Source: an uncultured Clostridia bacterium
GTDB lineage: Bacteria; Bacillota; Clostridia; UBA1381
Length of the DNA stretch: 8,885 bases
Direction of reading: 5' to 3'
NCBI GenBank assembly: GCA_934501535.1
Contig: CAKSUM010000032.1
Coordinates: 1-8,885 of the forward strand
Position numbers and translations under genes: made by a program. Positions 1 through 7,000 of the stretch are shown one piece after another (the first letter of the stretch is position 1; each line of letters opens with the position of its first letter). The notes beneath the pieces are model-generated. The model made no database searches. It was not told the DNA's origin and saw only the letters and a list, made by a program, of their open reading frames with translations.

Positions 1-1038
1 ATCAAGGACTTTTGTGCCGAAAATACGGCAGTGATAAGCTGATGAAATTTTTAGTTTTAGCTTGACATACGGGTGTCTGAAATCATGAATACGAATGCGA
101 GGGAGGCCCGCCTGCTTTGCGTAGAGCTCGTTGCGGTTTGCAATACCGGTGTCGCTGAGGCAGTCCGCTCCGCCGCAAATCCTGTAATCATCAGAAAAAC
201 CGTCCGCCTGCTCACAGCGCTTTTTGTGTTCATCCAAAATCTTAATAAGCGGCTTGGGCATTTGTAAATCGCGGTAAGATGATTTATTTTTGGGCGGCGT
301 TTCAACAATCTTTTTCCCCTTGATTTTCTGCGCAATGCTTCTGCGGACGTGAATAATATTCCCGTCAATGTCCGACCATTTCAGTGCGTTAATTTCCCCC
401 TTGCGCATGCCGGTGTAGAACGCGATGTTAAAAAACACGTAATATCCCCAGTCGGTCAGGTTTTGCGTATGAGATTTTGCGGCTGCGATAAACTTCTTAA
501 ATTCTTTTGCGGTGTAATATTGCATCTTATCTTTCGGCACCTCAAAATACGCGTCTTTAAAATTCCCCAGGCGTATAAGAGGATTGCTTTGCAAGTATCC
601 CATTTTCACGGCATAGTTAAGCATAGTGCGAAATTCGCCGTAGATGTTTTTTCTGGTTGTAACCGAAAGCCCCAGCTCCGAAATATCGTTTTTCCAGTTT
701 TGCAAAACGGTGTTGTTAAGATTATCCAGCCGGCACGCGCCGAGGTACGGCAGTATTTTTGCCTTTAAAATCCTGTCGGTTTTGTCGAGGGTAGTTTCTC
801 GAACCTCGTGCCGCTTGTTTTTTATGTATTCGCCGTAGAGCTTTTTTACGGTAAACCCGGACGGAGCCGTGCTTTTTTCAAGGTCGCTGCGAATCTGCAT
901 TTCAGCGAGTACCGCATCGTCCCTGCCGTAGGCGGTGCGTTCTTTCTGATGAAACCTGCCGGCGCTGTCCTTGTAGGTAACTCTGACGCGGTACTGCTGT
1001 TTTCCGTTTTTCATTTTTCCCGTTTTAGTAATAGACAT
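1..1038 (-). CDS. int: Tyrosine recombinase / integrase, partial at left edge, C-terminus aberrant
   Basis: Site-specific DNA recombinase that would insert and excise the element. Reading leftward from ATG at 1038 gives 346 codons with no stop before the window edge. Residues about 7-45 (around QQYRVRVTYKDSAGRFHQK) look like the arm-binding AP2-like domain. Residues about 62-160 look like the SAM-like core-binding domain. The catalytic domain shows the first arginine in TGMRKGE (R212), a likely catalytic lysine in KNKSSYRD (K250/K252) and the HxxR box in IHDFRH (H318, R321). The start is supported by a GGGGTG ribosome binding site six bases upstream and a strong promoter. Family members normally continue with a conserved stretch holding the second His/Trp and the tyrosine nucleophile. 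Here the sequence after DFRH becomes PYVKLKLKISS and shows no resemblance, so within the window the enzyme looks broken or chimeric. Family assignment is firm; activity is doubtful. Confidence 0.9.
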   Translation of the reverse strand, partial: MSITKTGKMKNGKQQYRVRVTYKDSAGRFHQKERTAYGRDDAVLAEMQIRSDLEKSTAPSGFTVKKLYGEYIKNKRHEVRETTLDKTDRILKAKILPYLGACRLDNLNNTVLQNWKNDISELGLSVTTRKNIYGEFRTMLNYAVKMGYLQSNPLIRLGNFKDAYFEVPKDKMQYYTAKEFKKFIAAAKSHTQNLTDWGYYVFFNIAFYTGMRKGEINALKWSDIDGNIIHVRRSIAQKIKGKKIVETPPKNKSSYRDLQMPKPLIKILDEHKKRCEQADGFSDDYRICGGADCLSDTGIANRNELYAKQAGLPRIRIHDFRHPYVKLKLKISSAYHCRIFGTKVLD

Positions 1039-1058
1039 TTGCTTCACCCCATAGCAAA

Positions 1059-1087
1059 AGAATACCATAAAACGAATGCGATGTCAA
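1059..1087 (-). promoter_or_regulatory. Integrase promoter, TTGACA-17-TATTCT with extended -10
   Basis: Reading the minus strand, TTGACA occupies 1087-1082, followed by a 17-base spacer ending in TGG (a TG-n extended -10) and TATTCT at 1064-1059. Transcription would begin near 1052, 14 bases before the integrase ATG. The -35 box begins only four bases after the stop codon of the giant gene, so the integrase has its own promoter at the gene junction. Aligned with the antisense repeat at 6154-6182, 22 of 29 positions agree, including TTGACATC at the left and TGGTAT at the right. Confidence 0.75.
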
Positions 1088-1091
1088 CAGA

Positions 1092-4000
1092 TTATTGCTG
1101 CTTGCCGACCTCGCGTTCTGCCTCTTCAAAGGCGCGTTTTTGCAGTTTTTTCTGTAGCTTTTTCTTCATGCTGTCATCACAATCGGAGTATGTGTCAAAG
1201 ACGTAGTTTCTCACTTCAACCTCAATTCTGTCATGCGAAAAATCGTCCCACCACTTTGCGTACTCCTCGGCGGAAATCTCGCCTGATTTCTCTTTTTTCT
1301 GCATCGCCTCGTCCTTAGCCCGGCGCTGCTTGGAGGTCAGCTGAGAATACGTCCGCTTTTCCTCCGTGTAAGCTTCAAATACCGGCATCTCAAGATTACC
1401 GTCGAGGTATGCATTAAATTGCCGGCGCGCCTCCTGTTTCGTGATTTCCCCTTTTGACAGCTTGGCGACAAAATAGTCATGTACGCGCTGCTCCTGTGAC
1501 CGTGATGTCTTGTCATCGTGCTTTGCCGTACCGTCCAGAACGGCGCTGATGTTTTCTCCCGATGAAAAACGGTCGGACATTTCGCGGAATTTCTTCTGCC
1601 CGACTACGGCAATCGCCGCTGCTGCCGCGTCCGCATTGTTCTGCACCTCTTTTAAATTGCGGTTGGAATACGCGTCCTGCGCCTCCTTTTCTGCTGTATT
1701 TGCCAGACTTGCAAGTACAGCCGCTTTGTCCTCATCGGATAAATTCGCATAGTCGCCGTGTTCGATTGCGCCCTTAAGCAGCACATGCGTGCGCTTGCCG
1801 ACCGCCTTGCTGTACTCCTCGTAATCATGCCCGTATAGCTTGAACTCGCGACCGTCAATTGTGAATTTGCTTGCCGGAACATGCGGCAGAACGTCGCTTG
1901 AAACCTCTGCCATGCGGTATAGCTCTTCGGAAATATCCCCGGGCTGATATACCGTCATGTATCCGCGATTTACGAAGTTATTGAAAAATCCCTTGGCTGC
2001 CTGCTTTTCCTCGCCGTACGGCGTGATAGACGCCGGCACGCTTTTGCGCATAAACGGAATTGTCGCCTTGATTTGCTCAATGCCTTTATTAAGCGGCGTT
2101 CCCTCCTTGTAGGGATTGCGCTGAATCGGGTCAAGGAAATTGCCGGTCTGCCGAACCACCGACGGAATAAATCCGGTCGCACCGGAGGCAAGTATGCCGA
2201 TAGCAATATCGACGCAATTGCCGCCGTAGTCAATAGTGTTCTGAAAATTTCTCAAAGACTGCATAGCGGGTATTTCGGCAATCTGTTCAAAAACCTGTGC
2301 CGAGCAGATGTCCGCCCAGTTTTTTATGCCGAAATCTTTGCCTTTGGATAACTCGTAACCGATAGCCATTTCAACATTTAAGGGTTCCAAAAAGCCGATA
2401 CTTTCCAAAAGGTCGCCCTTTTTCAATTTCGGATCTTCTCTTTTTGCCAGCCGCTCCAGCGCCGATAAATTAATCTGAAAACCGGAAATGCCCTCCGCCT
2501 TTTTCAGCTTTTGCAGCTGCTTGCTGTCATCGTCGCTGTCATCACCGACGAAAATCCCGAGCTTGGATAAAACCGAGAACAGCATAATAAGCCCGGTGCC
2601 GGTTGTCGCTCTGCCAATGCTCATAGCAATGTTGCGCTGCATAGCCGCCGTCATTTCATTTTTGCGCAGGGCGACCTTTGAAATACCGTTCAGCGCCTTG
2701 ATATATCCGAGCGGCGTAAACTCTGCCGAACGCGAAATGATAGCGCCCGGCACCTGCGTGTATTTCTGTATGATGTCACCAAGCCCGAAATCCTTGATAC
2801 CGATTACGTTGAATGCCTCTTTTAACTTTGTCATGAACTGCGACGGCGCAGTGGTGTCCTGGAAAGTCCTGTATTTTGCCTCATATTCCGCAATCTCGGT
2901 TATTTCCTTGTCGGTAAAGCCGCAGTTTTTCAATTTTTCAAGGCTTTTTCTCACGCGATCTTCGGCAATTCCCTTTTGCCATTCGTCGGTCACCTGGAGT
3001 CCGTATCCCATAGCGCGCTCAAAGGTGCCGAGAGATTTGTTTTGAAAGGTGCGCACGGCGGAATTAATATCATATTTCCCCTTGCCGCTGTGGTCTACGG
3101 CAAGCGCAATATCAATGTACTGCGTCGCCGCACGCTGCGCACCGGCTTTGTAGTTTGAGAGGCTGACTTTTTCCGCTCCGACAGTCCTTTTGCGCGTAAA
3201 AATGCTCATAAGCTTATCCACGGGAGCCGCCACCCATGACGCAACGGTGTTCGTGCCGGAAAACGCCGTGTTTGATGTGATGTTTCCGGTCATTGTCCTG
3301 CCGTTTAATAGGTGCGACATTGTCTGGTATGTGGAAATCTTTCGCCCGACAGATACACCCTCCGCGTCGGTTATAGTGTTAAACAGCTGCTGCACGGCAA
3401 TGTCCTTGAGGAAAACTATTTCCTGTCCCTGCAGGGCTTTTTTAATGCCGTGAACCTGTGTTTTCCGCTCTTTCGACTGTTTAATAATCAGATTTATCAA
3501 ATCCTCTTTTGAATTAAGACCGTTTATGACGTCGAGGGTTTCGCGTGCTCTTTGCATGTCCACGGTGTCAATGTGCTTGATTTTGTATTTGTCATATACA
3601 TGGTCAAGCGCGCTCTTTTTCTTCGGCGGAGATTTGCGCAGAAGCCGCTTGGGGGTACCGTCCGGAATATCCTCCCCCTCCATTTGATGTTTTATCATCT
3701 CAAATTCCTCGCCTTTGGATTTAGCGGCGGCATTGTCGCCCCAAACACGGCGGACGAGCTTGCGTGCGTCCTCCGCCTCCGCGCGGATTTCCTTTGCAAG
3801 GGACGGCTTGCGCTTTTCAAGGTCATCAAGTTGGTTGTCAACGAGCGCGTCGGCACGGTTTAAGAAAATTTCAAATTGAGTCTGAGCGTCCAGGTAGTCG
3901 ATAACGTCGGGGGTTGCCGCGGCATTTCCGCTTGACTGAAGCTTTTTTAAGAGCGCATTAGCGGCAGCTGCCGCCTTTTTGTAGTCCTTTTTGTTTTGCA

Positions 4001-7000
4001 GGCTGCGCAGGTTTTCAATCTCGCCGGCAGCGTTAATATCATCGCCGACGATTTTCTTTTTAAGGCTGTCAACGGCGTTTTCATACCGCTCCTGCTCCAA
4101 CGCACGCTCACGCATAAAGTCCCTTGCCTGCCCGACTTCGTGCTGCCATTCCTCATTTGATAACTTTCCTTTGTGCCGCTCGCGGATTTTGCGCCACCCA
4201 AGCGCGGCAGCTTTCATTTCAAGCGACCAGTCCTCCGGCATTTCCGCCATTTTCTCGGGCATGTCCGTGTCAAGTTCGTAATCCTCGCGCAGATTACCGA
4301 AATGCTTTTTCCGCTCCTCGGGGCTCATCTCAAAGAAAATATCGGTCAGACTTTTCTCGCTGTCTGCACGCTCGCGCGCATTTCTGCTTTCTTGGGTTAA
4401 GGCAGCCTCCGCCTTGGCGCTTGCCTCCAATGGGCTTAAATTGCGCCGTTTTTCCCGGTTTTCCTCATAAGTTCCCTCCTCAATCTCTCTTGCTTTCCGG
4501 GCTTTGTAGTATTGCATTCTGCGTTCATCGCTCCATGTGTCCGGCCCGTTCATCAAATAGTCCTTTGTTTCGCCGGGGTCAGCCACCTTGTACCGAATAT
4601 CCGGATTGCCTTTGTCAAAATTTTTATTGACATTTGAGCGTTTATGTGATATATTAGTATTAGAAGCAACGTCTGTTGGCGATGTGACTAACTTGTTAGC
4701 CCCCGCCGTTTCAGCGTTGCTTTTACTTTTATATACAAAAACACTCCCATCAGGCATCAATATACGATGAATTTTATAATAATTGTTACCCTCATTTTGA
4801 CGAACAACAACTCCCATATTGCCCCGCACACCATTAATAACAACCGGTGCAGCAATAGTAACCGTACTATATCCTCGCTTTTTGTGGTCTTTGTGCGTTG
4901 CTATAACTATTCCTTTTTTTATAACAGAGGGTAAAGCCGAATAAGCTGCTAATTCAGCATCGGATTTAAGGTAACTCAAACTTTTGTTAATTCGTTTTTT
5001 GTCAAAAATGACTTCCCCTATATCTTCACGAACCATTTTGTATCCGACAACAGATAATTCTTTCATTATCCATTCCCTATTCATTGATTTTCCTTTATGT
5101 TCAACGTCAACATCGTCATCAAACACAGGCTCCATTTTAGAAATTTTATCTGAACTGTCATTAATTTGTTCTTTAATGGACGTCTTGTCAGCATTATCAC
5201 TCGAGCTGATTAAATACTTTACATCATAATTTAAACTGTCATTATACCCCTCATTAACCGCCGCGCGTACGGCATTTTCCCATTTCTTTTCCGCCTGTTC
5301 CCAGGGGGACAAATCCTTGCGCGAGAATACGCCCTTTATCCGCTCTATCACATCGCGGACAAAATCGCGGACTTTGGTAATCATGCCGGGTTTTTGTGTT
5401 GCCACGCGCTCAATAAATTCATCGGTGTTAAATTCCTGGGCAAACTCCGCCATAGTTTCGCTGTCTAACATGCTGTCCGAAATATCAATGCGCTCAGACT
5501 CGCTTTTTCGCATGTTAATGCGCTCGTATGTGTCGGCAATGCTCTGCCGGCGTGAGAGCCAATCGTCGGCAAAGCTTGATTTCATAAAATCAATAAGCTC
5601 GCCGTATTGACTGTTGCCCTCCAGGACGTGAGTAATCTCATGCTTTAGGATAACGCTTACCGGGTTTTGTGCATTGGCGTTGATGTGCAGTTCGCGCGTG
5701 CGCGGATTCCAGTAACCGTCCTTACCCTCTATATTCTCGTCTATAACGGAGGTGATTGATAACTTTTTGCTAATGCCGTCAATAACCTCAAAATATCTCG
5801 GGCGTACGCCTCTGAACCTCTGTGCCGCCTCTGTCCTTGCCGCTCCGAATACTTCGCCGCTATTTCGGATAAAATTACTATTGACATCAGCTGCATTTTG
5901 TGGTATATTGGTGTCAGAAGATACCTTTTCTTCTCGGGCAAACTGATTATTCAAGGCTCGTATCGGGCTCAAAGGATTTTCCTTTGATTCGGATACGGTC
6001 TTTGAACCGGTTACGGCTTCGGAGTCAACAGCGGATTGTATACCGCTGTCGGCTTTGTAGCCGGTGACGTCCTTTGGGGCAACTGTTTGTCCGGGGAAAG
6101 GTATCTTTTTTATTTCCCGGGCATTTTTTTCACCCTTTTTTATAAAATTCCTATTGACATCTGTTTCATTTTGTGGTATATTGGTATCAGAAGAAACCTC
6201 GAGTACCCGGGTGTTAGTACCGTCGGTAATAATGCCCTCTTGGTCTTTGAACCGTGAAGAGAAAGGGGTTTCTTTTTTTTGGTTCAAATTTTCAGAATTA
6301 TCCGAAGGGTTACGCATACCGTCCATTCTTCCAATATTGTATACGGTGTTTATCTCGCCGTTTTTCCCGACCGATAGGGTCAGTTTGTAATATTTGCCGT
6401 CAAAGTCCTGAAAAAATGCGGTTCTGTAATTAAAGCCGTCCTTTGCAAAGGGGTGGTCTTTTGTATCCGGCGAAACATACTTTCCTCTTTTGGAAACGGC
6501 ACTGATTTCGTCAATGTGTCCCTCTGCATTGAGTTTCGCCTTAAATTCCCTGTTTGTCATTTCTCTTTGCGTGCCGTCCGGGAGAGTGACAGAGTTTCTG
6601 AACCGCGCTTTTCCTGAGGTGTCCCGCGTAATGGTGAGTATGTCCCCGTCGGAGGCGATAACGTTAACGTCGCGGCCGTGCCTGATATTTTCATCAATGT
6701 ACTTTTTAATTTGCGACTGCCATGCACCGGGCTTGTTTCCTTTTATAACCTGCCTGTCCGCCTGTACATAACGTCCCTTTTCGTTCTCCTGTATTTTATA
6801 CCGAATATCATTCTGCGCGGCGGAAGCGACATCGGCGCATAAGCGTCCTATTTCTACATCGGAGGGAGCTTTCCCCGATTTAATATCGCGTGCCATTTTG
6901 TCAGCGTTTTTGTACGCCTCGGAGCTTTCGTCCAGGGATAATCCCTGCTCGATAACGGTGTTAACCTGTCCGCTTTTTCGGATTTCCGCTCCGGCAGACT

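Noticed and set aside
62..90. TTGACA on the plus strand near the integrase breakpoint as a fifth member of the promoter family.
   Set aside because: At 17 bases the -10 would be ATGAAT without TG-n, and no spacer similarity is present.
349..1206. Plus-strand frames opposite the integrase.
   Set aside because: The minus strand encodes recognisable recombinase motifs; the plus-strand products are shadows.
2488..3045. A 185-codon plus-strand frame opposite the giant gene.
   Set aside because: It lies opposite well-supported LPD38-like coding sequence, lacks a convincing ribosome binding site and reads like an antisense shadow. The same applies to the frames at 7153-7629 and 4124-4630.
6201..6280. 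T-box-like appearance downstream of promoter C (GGGTG, TACCG, GCCCTC, then a T-rich hairpin).
   Set aside because: There is no specifier stem, no canonical antiterminator consensus and no aminoacyl or amino-acid gene downstream on the plus strand; the resemblance is short.
6273..6281. Eight-A run (CAA AAA AAA GAA) in the giant gene as a programmed frameshift site.
   Set aside because: The zero frame continues for over 1700 codons with recognisable domains, and no overlapping conserved frame is seen; it could simply be a linker or a homopolymer error spot.
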